Positions 25,717 to 35,800 of a DNA stretch of 64,000 bases are shown here, piece after piece. This stretch comes from Bacteroidota bacterium. Lineage in GTDB: Bacteria > Bacteroidota > Bacteroidia > Bacteroidales > VadinHA17. The translations under genes were made by a program, and so were the position numbers. Each line of letters starts with the position of its first letter. The stretch's first letter is position 1. The notes beneath the pieces are model-generated. The model ran no database searches, was not told the DNA's origin, and saw only the letters and a program-made list of their open reading frames with translations. The DNA lies in contig JAKPOU010000035.1 in assembly GCA_029547705.1 (NCBI GenBank), forward strand, positions 186,001 to 250,000. Direction: 5' to 3'.

Positions 25717-28458
25717 CTATTCGGTGTATTCAAAGGTATACTCACCTGATCCTTTTGCAATGCCAATTCTTTTGCCTTCCCTGGTTTCTTCACTGATCAG
25801 GTTTTGTTTCTCCTGCTCAGTCAGTGGCATACCATTCTGTGTTATTTTTGCAGGATCGTCAACCGGAAGGAATACAACAGCATCGGAGTTTGCCGGGATT
25901 TTTACCCTTACAGTTATCTTTCCGTCTTTTCTTTCCCAGCCCGAGGCAACCGTCCCGTAGGGGGACTCATAGCTTGCCCTGGCAAAATCCATCCTTTTTG
26001 TCGGATGAGGCTGCAGCAGGAGATGCCTGTATCCCGGTGTTCCGGTTTCAATGCCGGCAGACACCCTGTACATCCAGTCGCCTATCGCACCGTAAGCATA
26101 ATGATTGAAGGAGTTCATTCCCGCATCCTGAAAAGTACTGTCGGGCTTCTGTCCGTCCCATCTTTCCCAGATGGTTGTGGCACCCATTTTAACCGGATAT
26201 ATCCATGAGGGGTAAGTTTCCTGGAGAAGGAGATCATAGGCAACATCAGTATATCCTGCATTTGTCAGTTCATGACAGATGAATATGGTACCAAGAAAAC
26301 CGGTTGACAGATGGTTTCCTCTTTTTTTGATATCCTCTGCAAGGAAGCGTGCTGCATTTTCCCGCAGGTTATCAGGCAGGAGATTGAATTTAAGCGCCAG
26401 TATATAGGAAGTCTGTGAACATGTGCCGACCCTTCCTGCCGGTGTTACATATTCCCTGATAAACACTTCCCTTATTTTATTGAACAGTTCCTTATAGGTT
26501 TTTTCATCTTCCGTTTTTCCGAGTTCAGCGGCAGCCTGTGCTAGTAGGCTTGCAGAATTGGCAAAAAAGGCTGTTGCAATGAAATCGGGTTCAGTATATC
26601 CGTCAGCGGCGGTATGATTGTTTACCGGGGGATGATAAAAGAGCCAGTCGCCATATTTGCTGCCGCCCTTCCACTGGTAAGTATCCCCGGCTTTATTACG
26701 GATGTATTCAACCCATCTTTTCATGCTCGGATATTGTGTTTCCAGCAATCTCTTATCCCCGTAAACGAGATACATGGTCCATGGTGTGATGACAGCCGCG
26801 TCCCCCCAGCCTGCTGAAGGCTGTGCGCTGACAGCGTTCTGAGGGTTAAGGACATCGGGAATCACATCAGGAACCTCGCCTCCCTGTTTCTGATCAAGTG
26901 CAAGATCCTTCAGCCACTTTGTAAAGAAGGGAGCAACATTGAAATTAAAGGCTGCAGTCCTGCAGAAAGCAACTACATCACCGGTCCATCCGAGGCGTTC
27001 ATCCCTTTGTGGGCAATCGGTGGGAACATCCAGAAAATTTCCTTTTTGTCCCCATACTATGTTATGCTGCAACTGATTAATAAGAGGATTTGAGCTTTCA
27101 TAGCTTCCGGATTTCTCCATGTCGGAATGAACAACGATTCCCGTAATGTCATCAGTGCCGGGGGTTCCGGGGAAGCCGTTTATTTCCAGGTATCTGAATC
27201 CCATGAAGGTAAAGCGCGGTTCAAACACCTCATCCTCACCTGTTCCGGCGAGTGTCAGTGTGAGCCGGGCCTTGGCGCCTCTGAGATTTTCCGTATAGAA
27301 TTCACCGTATTTATCAAGAATTTCAGCATGACGTACCGTGATGACTGTGCCCCGGGGCCCTCTGGCTTTCAGTCTTATCCATCCGACCATATTCTGACCC
27401 ATGTCAACCAGAAGGCTGCCTTTGGGAGACCTGAACACCTTTAAGGGTTTGATCTCTTCGATTTTCCTGATCGGAGCTCCTTCAGAGGCAATCAGATTAT
27501 TACTATAACTACCGGTGCTCACCTTTTTCCAGCTGCTGTCGTCATAACCCGGACTGCTCCAGCCTGTCAGCCGCTTTGTCGCATCATAGACAAAGCCGTT
27601 GTAAATATCAGACATACGGATGGCCGGATCATTATGTCCCTTCCATGATTCATCGGTAATGATCATTGTTTCAGTTCCGTCCGTATGAACAATTTTCAGC
27701 TGCATAAGCAATCCCAGCCTTTTTCCGTAGACAGCCCAGTTATTGCCCCATGCAAGTGTACCCCTGTACCACCCGTCACCCAGAAAAGCACCGATGGCAT
27801 TTCTGCCTCTGGTGATCTGCGGTGTAACATCATATACCTGATACTGAAGCCTCTTCCCGTAGGATGTCCAGCCCGGTGTCATTACCTGGTCCCCCACCTT
27901 TGTGCCATTGCAGTGAAGTTCATATAATCCGTGTGCACTGACATATACCGTCGCTTTCCTGACCGGTTTCGACACTGTGAATTCTTTCCGGAAATGAGGT
28001 GATGGAGCATATCTGACAGTGTCATCATCAAGTTCAATCCACTTTGCCTTCCAGTCGGAAGGGGAAAGAAGGCCCGTCTCCCAGTAGGCGGTTTCGCTCC
28101 AGCGTGTTGACCGGCCCTTGTTATCCCATATTCTTACCTGCCAGTAATACCGCTGCCCTGATTTCAGATCCGGTCCTTTATAGGCAAGCAGATGGGATTC
28201 GTCTGAAGCAACCCTGCCTGATTCCCAGACAATACTTTTTGGAGAAAAGCGGGGATCGGTGGCAATCCTGAGCGAATAGGCCGTCTGGAGAATGTTGTTC
28301 CCTGTGCCGTTTATCTTCCATGAGAAACGCGGCTGCAATACATCAATGCCCTCAGGATTGATTTTGTATTCACACCTGAGGTCCCTGACTGCAAGATTCT
28401 GTGCAGAAAGACATGCAGTTAAGATCATCAGCAGAAGAGAAATTTTTATGGATTTCAT
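25717..28458 (-). CDS. GH78 alpha-L-rhamnosidase
   Basis: Secreted glycoside hydrolase of 913 residues that releases terminal alpha-L-rhamnose. It has a signal peptide (ending LSAQ, about residue 20), N-terminal beta-domains opening with VRDLRCEYKINPEGIDVLQP, and the family's Bac_rhamnosid region. The catalytic barrel carries DCPQRDERLGWTGD near residue 490, where the general-acid Glu lies in GH78, and TIWERWDG near residue 740. A C-terminal beta-domain follows. It is divergent from the rhaT-rhaM-rhaA-kinase run, which takes up and degrades the released sugar. The 121-bp divergent region holds two inverted repeats. Confidence 0.95.
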   Translation of the reverse strand: MKSIKISLLLMILTACLSAQNLAVRDLRCEYKINPEGIDVLQPRFSWKINGTGNNILQTAYSLRIATDPRFSPKSIVWESGRVASDESHLLAYKGPDLKSGQRYYWQVRIWDNKGRSTRWSETAYWETGLLSPSDWKAKWIELDDDTVRYAPSPHFRKEFTVSKPVRKATVYVSAHGLYELHCNGTKVGDQVMTPGWTSYGKRLQYQVYDVTPQITRGRNAIGAFLGDGWYRGTLAWGNNWAVYGKRLGLLMQLKIVHTDGTETMIITDESWKGHNDPAIRMSDIYNGFVYDATKRLTGWSSPGYDDSSWKKVSTGSYSNNLIASEGAPIRKIEEIKPLKVFRSPKGSLLVDMGQNMVGWIRLKARGPRGTVITVRHAEILDKYGEFYTENLRGAKARLTLTLAGTGEDEVFEPRFTFMGFRYLEINGFPGTPGTDDITGIVVHSDMEKSGSYESSNPLINQLQHNIVWGQKGNFLDVPTDCPQRDERLGWTGDVVAFCRTAAFNFNVAPFFTKWLKDLALDQKQGGEVPDVIPDVLNPQNAVSAQPSAGWGDAAVITPWTMYLVYGDKRLLETQYPSMKRWVEYIRNKAGDTYQWKGGSKYGDWLFYHPPVNNHTAADGYTEPDFIATAFFANSASLLAQAAAELGKTEDEKTYKELFNKIREVFIREYVTPAGRVGTCSQTSYILALKFNLLPDNLRENAARFLAEDIKKRGNHLSTGFLGTIFICHELTNAGYTDVAYDLLLQETYPSWIYPVKMGATTIWERWDGQKPDSTFQDAGMNSFNHYAYGAIGDWMYRVSAGIETGTPGYRHLLLQPHPTKRMDFARASYESPYGTVASGWERKDGKITVRVKIPANSDAVVFLPVDDPAKITQNGMPLTEQEKQNLISEETREGKRIGIAKGSGEYTFEYTE

Positions 28459-28464
28459 GATCGG

Positions 28465-28486
28465 GGATTTTAGGTAATAAATCCCA
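28465..28486. promoter_or_regulatory. Inverted repeat next to the rhamnosidase start
   Basis: GGGATTT (28465-28471) and AAATCCC (28480-28486), perfect 7-bp arms around an 8-base AT-rich spacer, located 7-28 bp upstream of the GH78 start codon in the divergent rhamnose regulatory region. Position and symmetry suit a transcription-factor operator. No regulator gene is in the window. Confidence 0.45.
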
Positions 28487-28516
28487 AGATTATAAAATTT
28501 GTGTGAATAAAAAAAC

Positions 28517-28560
28517 TGATCCGCAGTTTTCCTGACTGAAAGTTATTAAATTGCGGATCA
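28517..28560. promoter_or_regulatory. Inverted repeat upstream of rhaT
   Basis: TGATCCGCA (28517-28525) and TGCGGATCA (28552-28560) are perfect 9-bp inverted arms separated by 26 bases; a further TTT/AAA pairing extends them after one mismatch. The right arm ends 19 bp before the rhaT ATG. It could be two half-sites for a dimeric activator of the AraC type, or a leader stem-loop. Both arms contain the sequence GATCCGCA/TGCGGATC, not seen elsewhere nearby. Confidence 0.5.
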
Positions 28561-28579
28561 CTTCAAGAAAAACTCAAAT

Positions 28580-29608
28580 ATGGATCCGCTTAGTGGTATT
28601 TTTCTCATTGCGCTGGGCAGTATCGGGGCTGCCAGTTTTTATGTTCCCTTTAAAAAAGTCAAATCCTGGGCCTGGGAATCCTACTGGATCAGCCAGGGAT
28701 TTTTTGCATGGATTGTCATTCCCTGGATTTTTGCCTTTATATTCGTTCCCCGAGGCGAACTGATACCAATTATTAAGGAATCCCCTGCATCTGTGAAGTT
28801 TATGGTAGCATTTTTCGGCATGCTCTGGGGATTTGGCGGACTTACATTCGGACTTGCACTCAGATATCTGGGAATAGCTCTCGGACAGAGCATAGCGCTG
28901 GGTCTTTGCGCTGCCTTCGGAACTCTTCTTCCGCCGGTAATTGCGGGAGAAAATCTTTTCTCCACAAAGGGGGGTATCCTTACAGTGATAGGCGTGGCTG
29001 TCACTGTTGCGGGAATAATCATAATCGGATATGCCGGTTCCCTGAAAAGCAGGGAAATGCCTGAGGAGGACAAAAAAGCTGCCGTGAGGGAGTTTGCCCT
29101 GAAGAAAGGGATTCTGATAGCTGTGTTTGCCGGAATCATGAGTGCCTGTTTCAATTTCGGCTATGAAGCAGGAAAGCCTATGGAAGAGATTGCCCTGGCT
29201 CACGGAACAAATCCCCTCTATCAGAAAAACCCCTCCCTGATTTTCATTCTTCTGGGAGGATTTCTGACCAACCTGGTTTACTGTGTATTCCTGAATATAA
29301 AAAACAAAACATATAAGGACTATTATACCGTTTCGGGCGGCATATTTGCCAATAATCTGGTATTCACCTTTCTTGCCGGACTGCTATGGTTCCTGCAGTT
29401 TCATTTTTTCGGAATGGGTTCCAGCAAGCTGCCGGCCGGAATGGCAATCTTCGGATGGAGCATTCTCATGGCACTGAATATATCAATCAGCAATATATGG
29501 GGGATAATTCTCAGGGAATGGAAGGGCGTTTCAGCAAAAACGATTGCAGTGCTCATAACCGGGATCGTTGTTCTCATCCTTTCAGCCTTCCTGGTTAAAC
29601 TGGGTTAG
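28580..29608 (+). CDS. rhaT: L-rhamnose/proton symporter
   Basis: Ten-helix membrane transporter of 342 residues of the RhaT family, bringing rhamnose into the cell with a proton. Family marks are GSIGAASFYVPFKKVKSWAW at the N-terminus, WGFGGLTFGLALRYLGIALGQS near residue 85, and FGMGSSKLPAGMAIFGWS near residue 275. First of four rhamnose genes on this strand; the mutarotase follows after 61 bp. Confidence 0.94.
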   Translation: MDPLSGIFLIALGSIGAASFYVPFKKVKSWAWESYWISQGFFAWIVIPWIFAFIFVPRGELIPIIKESPASVKFMVAFFGMLWGFGGLTFGLALRYLGIALGQSIALGLCAAFGTLLPPVIAGENLFSTKGGILTVIGVAVTVAGIIIIGYAGSLKSREMPEEDKKAAVREFALKKGILIAVFAGIMSACFNFGYEAGKPMEEIALAHGTNPLYQKNPSLIFILLGGFLTNLVYCVFLNIKNKTYKDYYTVSGGIFANNLVFTFLAGLLWFLQFHFFGMGSSKLPAGMAIFGWSILMALNISISNIWGIILREWKGVSAKTIAVLITGIVVLILSAFLVKLG

Positions 29609-29669
29609 ATTGTCCATGTGCAGCAGCCGCTGGCCGGACACAGATTCTCATGCAAAAAATTCTGTTACG

Positions 29670-29987
29670 ATGAAAAAAAGATTTGGATTCAAAATGAAAC
29701 TTTTTCCCGGGTTCAGGGAAGAATACCGCAAAAGACATAGTGAAATATGGCCGGAACTTGTAAAACTCCTCCGTGAGGCTGGCATAGGGAATTATTCCAT
29801 CTGGTACGACGAGGAGACTGATTTTCTGTTCGCCTACCAGGAACAGACCGGGGAAAGCTCATCCCAGGATCTGGGAACCACGGAAATTGTTCAGAAATGG
29901 TGGAAATACATGGCTGACATAATGGAAACGAATCCGGACAGTTCCCCGGTAAGTGTTCCGCTTGAAGAAGTATTCTATATGGAATAA
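29670..29987 (+). CDS. rhaM: L-rhamnose mutarotase
   Basis: Small enzyme of 105 residues, the usual size, that interconverts alpha and beta rhamnopyranose. Family phrases are MKLFPGFREEYRKRHSEIWPEL at the start, with the catalytic His in KRHSEIWPEL, and NYSIWYDEE, then QKWWKYMADIM at the end. The true start is the ATG at 29670; an open frame extends upstream into rhaT but is not conserved. It ends 19 bp before the isomerase start. Confidence 0.93.
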   Translation: MKKRFGFKMKLFPGFREEYRKRHSEIWPELVKLLREAGIGNYSIWYDEETDFLFAYQEQTGESSSQDLGTTEIVQKWWKYMADIMETNPDSSPVSVPLEEVFYME

Positions 29988-30006
29988 TCATAAATATTTA
30001 AGGAAT

Positions 30007-31272
30007 ATGAAAAAAGAGACAATTGAAAAGGCTTATAAACTTGCAAAGGACCAGTATGCAGAGCTTGGCATTGACACCGATAAGGCACTGTCCGCCCTTT
30101 CGGAAATAGTTATCAGTCTGCACTGCTGGCAGACGGATGATGTAGGCGGTTTTGAAAAGGAAGGAGCCGAACTTGGGGGTGGCGGCATACAGGCTACGGG
30201 AAATTATCCCGGCAAGGCAAAAACCATCGGTCAGATGAGAGATGATCTGGACAAGGCAATGTCGCTTATTCCGGGAAAAAAGAGACTTAACCTTCATGCC
30301 AGCTACGGGGAATTCGGTGGGAAACTGACTGACCGCGACGCGATAGAAGTAAAGCATTACCAGGGATGGATTGACTGGGCAAAGGAGAGGAATACAGGAC
30401 TCGATTTCAACTGTACCTGTTTTTCTCATCCCCTGGCCGACGACGGATTCACTCTTTCAAGTAAGAACGAGAAGACCCGTGCCTTCTGGGTAGAGCATGT
30501 GAAACGATGCCGGGCCATCGGAGCTGAAATGGGAAAACAGCTGGGAACCCCAACCGTACATAATCTGTGGATACCGGATGGATCAAAGGACATACCCGTT
30601 GACAGGTACGGTGTCCGCAAAATACTGAAGAAGTCGCTTGACGAAATATTTTTAGTGAAATATCCGAAAAAATATCTCAGGGACTCCGTTGAAAGCAAGC
30701 TTTTCGGCATAGGATCCGAAGCCATGGTGGTGGGTTCACACGATTTCTACATGGGATATGCCCTGAAAAATGATCTGATGATCACTCTCGACAACGGGCA
30801 TTTCCATCCGACGGAATCGGTCGGGGACAAAATATCCTCGCTTCTTTTGTTTTATGATGAGCTTCTTCTGCATATGACACGGGGTGTCAGATGGGACAGT
30901 GATCATGTCACAACCCTGAATGAGGAGATTGTACTGATCGCCCAGGAGATTGTCCGGGCCAAAGCCCTGGGGCGCGTGAATATCGGACTCGATTATTTTG
31001 ATGCCAGCCTTAACAGGGTAGGTGCCTATGTTCTCGGAACAAGGGCTGTTCAGCAGGCATTTCTCTTTGCATTGCTCGAACCCCATGCGGCACTCGTAAA
31101 AATGGAAGAGCAGGGAAAAACCTTTCAGCGGCTTGCCATGCTGGAGCTTATGAAATCCAAACCATTTGGTGCAATATGGGACTATCACTGCCTGAAAAAC
31201 AATGTGCCGGCAGGAGGGGATTATATTGCTGAAATAGAAAAATACGAAAAGGACGTTCTTCTTAAAAGATAA
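30007..31272 (+). CDS. rhaA: L-rhamnose isomerase
   Basis: Converts L-rhamnose to L-rhamnulose. The 421 residues match E. coli-type RhaA along the full length: SLHCWQTDDVGGFE at the N-terminus, GGGIQATGNYPGKA, RLNLHASYGEFGG, a metal-binding TLDNGHFHPTESV near residue 265, and VRWDSDHVTTLN near residue 295. The ATG at 30007 is the start; the longer open frame upstream lies within rhaM. Preceded by the mutarotase and followed, after a 180-bp gap with a stem-loop, by the kinase. Confidence 0.96.
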   Translation: MKKETIEKAYKLAKDQYAELGIDTDKALSALSEIVISLHCWQTDDVGGFEKEGAELGGGGIQATGNYPGKAKTIGQMRDDLDKAMSLIPGKKRLNLHASYGEFGGKLTDRDAIEVKHYQGWIDWAKERNTGLDFNCTCFSHPLADDGFTLSSKNEKTRAFWVEHVKRCRAIGAEMGKQLGTPTVHNLWIPDGSKDIPVDRYGVRKILKKSLDEIFLVKYPKKYLRDSVESKLFGIGSEAMVVGSHDFYMGYALKNDLMITLDNGHFHPTESVGDKISSLLLFYDELLLHMTRGVRWDSDHVTTLNEEIVLIAQEIVRAKALGRVNIGLDYFDASLNRVGAYVLGTRAVQQAFLFALLEPHAALVKMEEQGKTFQRLAMLELMKSKPFGAIWDYHCLKNNVPAGGDYIAEIEKYEKDVLLKR

Positions 31273-31366
31273 TTTGTATATTGATGTTTTCCGGATAATC
31301 CGCAGGGCTGTTCATACACCAGGCAGCCATGCGGAGATCCATCCCGCTTTGCCACCGGCAGAATAA

Positions 31367-31408
31367 ACAGGACGGGAGACAGTCGTGCTCCCCGTATTGC
31401 TGTCCTGT
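31367..31408 (+). other. Stem-loop between rhaA and the sugar kinase gene
   Basis: Outer arms ACAGGAC (31367-31373) and GTCCTGT (31402-31408), inner arms GGGAG (31374-31378) and CTCCC (31388-31392), with a 9-base loop and a one-sided 9-base bulge. No T run follows, so it is more likely an RNA stability or processing element within the operon than a full terminator. Confidence 0.4.
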
Positions 31409-31452
31409 ACAGACCAGTCAAAGGGTACTTAATTAAACATCAGGAACCGTGT

Positions 31453-32814
31453 ATGAAAGAAAAGATTATTGCTGTATTTGATGTAGGCAAGACCAATAAA
31501 AAGGTTATCCTCTTCAATTATAAACTGAAAGTGATTTCAGAGCTGGAGGAAAAATTTGCTGAAACAGTTGATGATGACGGATTTCCATGTGACGATATCG
31601 GACATATTGAACAATGGATCAGGGAATCTGTTCTCAGGCTGGTCAGGTCGGATAAGTACGATCTTACTGCAGTTAACTTTGCCACATACGGAGCCACCAT
31701 TGTGTATCTTGATGCCGAAGGAAACCGGCTGACGCCTGTTTATAATTACCTCAAGCCCATGGACGAAAGGCTGCAGGAAAGGATATACAGGAAATACGGC
31801 GGGCAGGATGAATTCTGCAGGAGAACCGCGTCTCCCGCACTGGGAATGCTGAACTCAGGAATGCAGATAGTATGGCTTAAACATGAAAAACCGGAACAGT
31901 ATTCAAGAGTCAGGCATATTCTCCATTTTCCGCAGTACCTGTCTTTTCTTCTTACAGGAAAGATTTATACGGAGCACACTTCCATAGGCTGCCACACTGC
32001 CCTGTGGGATTTTGACAATATGGCCTATCACCCCTGGGTGGGGAATGAGGGAATTGTTCTTCCGGAACCGGCTGATGCAGGTACAATTGATGAGATTGAA
32101 ATTGAAGGTAAAAGGATAAAGGTCGGAATAGGCATTCACGACAGTTCCTCATCGCTGGTACCATATTTTTCGAGCAGCAAGGGAAAATTCCTGCTGATTT
32201 CGACAGGCACATGGTGTATAAACATGAATCCCTTCAATACGGAAATACTGACAGCCGCCCAGCTTGACCATGATTGTCTGTGTTACATGAGTATTGCAAA
32301 ACAGCCTGTCAAGTCTTCCCGGCTCTTCCTTGGCAACTTTCATGAAAATGGGGTAAGGAAGCTGTCAGAATATTTCAAGACACGGCCTGATCATTATAAG
32401 AGTGTAAAGCCCAGCAAAAAGCTGATCGAAATCTGCAGGGCCAGATCGGCAGAAAACAGATGTTTTTTCGACATGCTGCCATATTCCAGGGAGCTGAGGG
32501 AAAAACCGGATCTGTTTATTTTTAATTCCTTTGAAGAAGGTTATCACCAGCTTATGGTGGAACTCACCGAACTTACCGCAGAAGCGATTGATCTTGTGAT
32601 CCCTGCGAATGATGACATTGAAAATATCTATATCACCGGTGGTTTCTCCGCGAACAGCCTGTTCCGCAAGTTGATCTGTGCCTCATATCCCGGCAAGAAT
32701 GTTTATACTTCGGAAATCCTGAATGCCACAGCGCTGGGTGCTGCACTTGTAATACTCCGGACAATGAATCCGGAGGCAAGCCCGGTTCTGAACCTGGGGC
32801 TCAGGCGCTGCTGA
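31453..32814 (+). CDS. FGGY-family carbohydrate kinase, probable rhamnulokinase
   Basis: Sugar kinase of 453 residues. The N-terminal phosphate-binding turn is VFDVGKTNKKVILFN, an actin-like fold mark; the second turn is LISTGTWCINMNPFN near residue 255; and the adenosine motif is YITGGFSANSLFRKLI near residue 395. Position after rhamnose isomerase points to L-rhamnulose as substrate. The N-terminal turn (GKTNKK) differs from the classical RhaB turn (DLGASSGR), so it may be a distinct subgroup. I leave the symbol open. It converges on the ABC permease gene with a 19-bp gap. Confidence 0.85.
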   Translation: MKEKIIAVFDVGKTNKKVILFNYKLKVISELEEKFAETVDDDGFPCDDIGHIEQWIRESVLRLVRSDKYDLTAVNFATYGATIVYLDAEGNRLTPVYNYLKPMDERLQERIYRKYGGQDEFCRRTASPALGMLNSGMQIVWLKHEKPEQYSRVRHILHFPQYLSFLLTGKIYTEHTSIGCHTALWDFDNMAYHPWVGNEGIVLPEPADAGTIDEIEIEGKRIKVGIGIHDSSSSLVPYFSSSKGKFLLISTGTWCINMNPFNTEILTAAQLDHDCLCYMSIAKQPVKSSRLFLGNFHENGVRKLSEYFKTRPDHYKSVKPSKKLIEICRARSAENRCFFDMLPYSRELREKPDLFIFNSFEEGYHQLMVELTELTAEAIDLVIPANDDIENIYITGGFSANSLFRKLICASYPGKNVYTSEILNATALGAALVILRTMNPEASPVLNLGLRRC

Positions 32815-32833
32815 ATGCAGGTACAGGTAGAAG

Positions 32834-35800
32834 CTATTCCTTTCGCAGAAGGGAGATCAGTTCACTGCTTTTTATTCCTCCGGCCGAAAAATAAAGCACA
32901 GCCGTTCCGGTGATAATTACCAGGAGTATCATTGCTGCCAGCAGTCCAAGCGGCATTTCGCTCCCGCTGCGTAATGAAGGTATTGTTGCAGTGATGCCTG
33001 ATACGGTACCGCATACCACCCCCCAGGCAAGAATGATCAGCTGATCCCTGAGAATAAGCTTCCTTATTCGTTCCACAGTGTAGCCGCTTGCCGAAAGAAA
33101 GGCAAATTCATGCTTCCTGATATTATAGTTCCGCAGAAGAACAAATCCCAGTCCCGTTATTCCCAGTATCATTCCGAAGGTTCCGAATACTGCGAACACA
33201 TTCAGATAGGTATTGGTTACCCGGAAAAAGGATGCAAGCTTTTCACCGGCACTTATTGCAGAGAAGCCGTAACCGGACAAACGCTCATTGAGTATCTTCC
33301 CGTAAAATTCCGATAATTCTGGCAGTCCGTCAACAAGAAAGACTGAACTGCCTTCCACAGACGGGTAAAAATGTGAGAGGTTTTCTTTGCTGATCAGCAG
33401 ATATCCCTGGAAAACAGATGATTTCAGTCCGGCCCCAATAATTACGTTCAGAGGCTGGCCGTTTTCAGATCTGAATACCAGGGTATCGCCGGTTCTGACC
33501 TGAAGACCCCACTGAAGAACCGTCTGGTCGGCTATCCCGTAAATCGTATTTTCTCCCGGATTATTGCCAAGAAGTTCCCAGGGATCAGTGTACTTCCCCG
33601 GTCTGATGACTGAAGCAAAAGAAAAAGCCTTCCTTTTGATGAATTCCCTGTAATCGACGCCCAGCAGCGGGGGAGATGCAACATAATTTAGATTGAGACA
33701 GCTGGCATCATCCCCCGTTACTCTGCTGCACTGGATTACAGACATGTCCTTAAGTTCCTCTTCGTTAAGGCCATATTCCGCCCTGCCGGATCCGGCCGAC
33801 AGATCTTCCTTTACCGGAACAGCTGACTCTGCCCATAGAAGGTATCCTCCGGTACCACCCGGCCGCTCCAGCATTTTATCTGTCAGTATCAGTTTGTTGG
33901 CTCCTGTTATCATGAGGGCAAAAATGCCTGCCGCAATAAAAATAACGGGAGTGACAATGTGGGAGGGATGAAAAGAATAATACTTTTTCTGAAAAGTAAA
34001 GGCGGAGGGGGCTTTGCTGCCTGCTTCAGGACTTTCCCTTATGTAGAAAAACCTTGCCAGCAGCACAACCGAAGCAAACAGGATAGTTCCCGAAACGAAG
34101 AAGAGTGTTGTGGAATAGTCCGGTAAGGTGAATCCGCAAACAAATACAATGATGAAAACTGTCAGTACAGCCGAAAAAGCTGCCAGATTTATCCGGGGTG
34201 AGTGTTTTTTCATTACACCCCCTGCCGGTTTGGTAAGCTGCCTCAGAAATTGCCGGGATTTGAAAAAGATGAGAATCAGGGATATAACCAGTACTGATGA
34301 AAAGGCATAAAGGAGAGGCAGGATGCTGAAATCAGCTGACAGGGCAGTGGTTTGCACAGCTCCGGACCATACTGAGTTGAGTGCCCTTATGATCAGGAGG
34401 TTCAGCAGATATCCGAGGAACACTCCGGGCAATGCCCCGGCAAATGACAATAAGCCCGATTCGCAGAAAAGCTGATTTCTTAAAAAACTGTTCCTGAATC
34501 CCAGTGCATACATGATTGCTGTCTGCTTCTTCCTTGTGTCGAAATACACCGAAACAGCAAACGATAAAAGTATCAGGCATGATACAATCATGAAGAAGCT
34601 GAGGCTGAGGAAAAGTGAGCTGAAATCCACGCTTTGTGCAGCACCTTCCAGGGCTGAGTCCCTGGCATTTGAAATGCTGAAGCCCGTAACGGACGGAATG
34701 AGGGAAGACCTGAGCCTTCCGTCTATTTCCTCAATGGATAACGATGAGGGAAACCTTAATGCAGTGGCTGTTCCGAAATTATTTCCCCACAGTCTTTTCC
34801 CGATTTCATAGCTGATGAATGCTTTCGGCGTCCCCCTGTATCTGTTCCAGTAATCCTCATCCTTCTTCCTTATCTGAGCGAGCAGGATGGGAACCCCGGC
34901 ATCCCAGCCCGCACAGGTGGTACTGCCCGATATTCCCGGAAAATCGGGCATAAGAGAGGAGTCTGCATAGTGGCCATTATCCCCGGCAATGGCAGCAATG
35001 TAAAAATCCCTGCTTTTCTCCTCCAGGCTTTTCCCTGAAGCAGGATCATACCAGCTTAATCTTACCGTATCTCCCGGAACAGCATCAAGATCGGCGGCAA
35101 GCCATTTGTTGATAATGATGCCTCCGGTATCAATGCCCGGGTACAAATGTCCGGGAAGGGCAGCGACAAATGAATATGGAGTTGATTTGTCCCTGATCCG
35201 GAAACTGTTGACAAGATAAGTCAGAACCGGCTCTCCCGTTGGTATGTTTCCAAGTATTTCCGAAACCAGAAGGCTGTCGAGAAATATCCGGTCGGAGATG
35301 AGTTCCCTTTCTCCAGTTTTGGCAGAAGTTCTTAAGGATAATCCGATATCAGCCGGTGTAAGCACGCTTGATAATATTTCATTATAATCAGCCTTGTTCA
35401 CCTGACTGACAAGAATCCTGTTGGCCTGTATCCTTTTGTTCTGTCCCCCGGCCATGTCGGCCATGTTCAGGAAAAGGACCATGGGTATCTGCTGGCTGAT
35501 CCCCGGTGAAAAATTGCCTCCCCTTTCCGGAGGAATTATATGACTTACTTTCAGCACTACAGAACCATGATCATCCTTTGCCGGGGCAAAAGGGGCATTT
35601 GACGGGAGGGGATCGGTTTCCCTGAAGCGTACAATGATTTCTTCACCTTCGCCAATGTCCAGATGCCGTGCAAGGCTCTGGTTAATACCAGCCTCACCCC
35701 TGGCTATCCGGAGTGAACCTGATCCGTGGAAGGGAAAGAAAGTGTCATCTGTTCCATAGATCCTTACGTTCAGTGCCGTTACTCCTGTTGAGAAATTACT

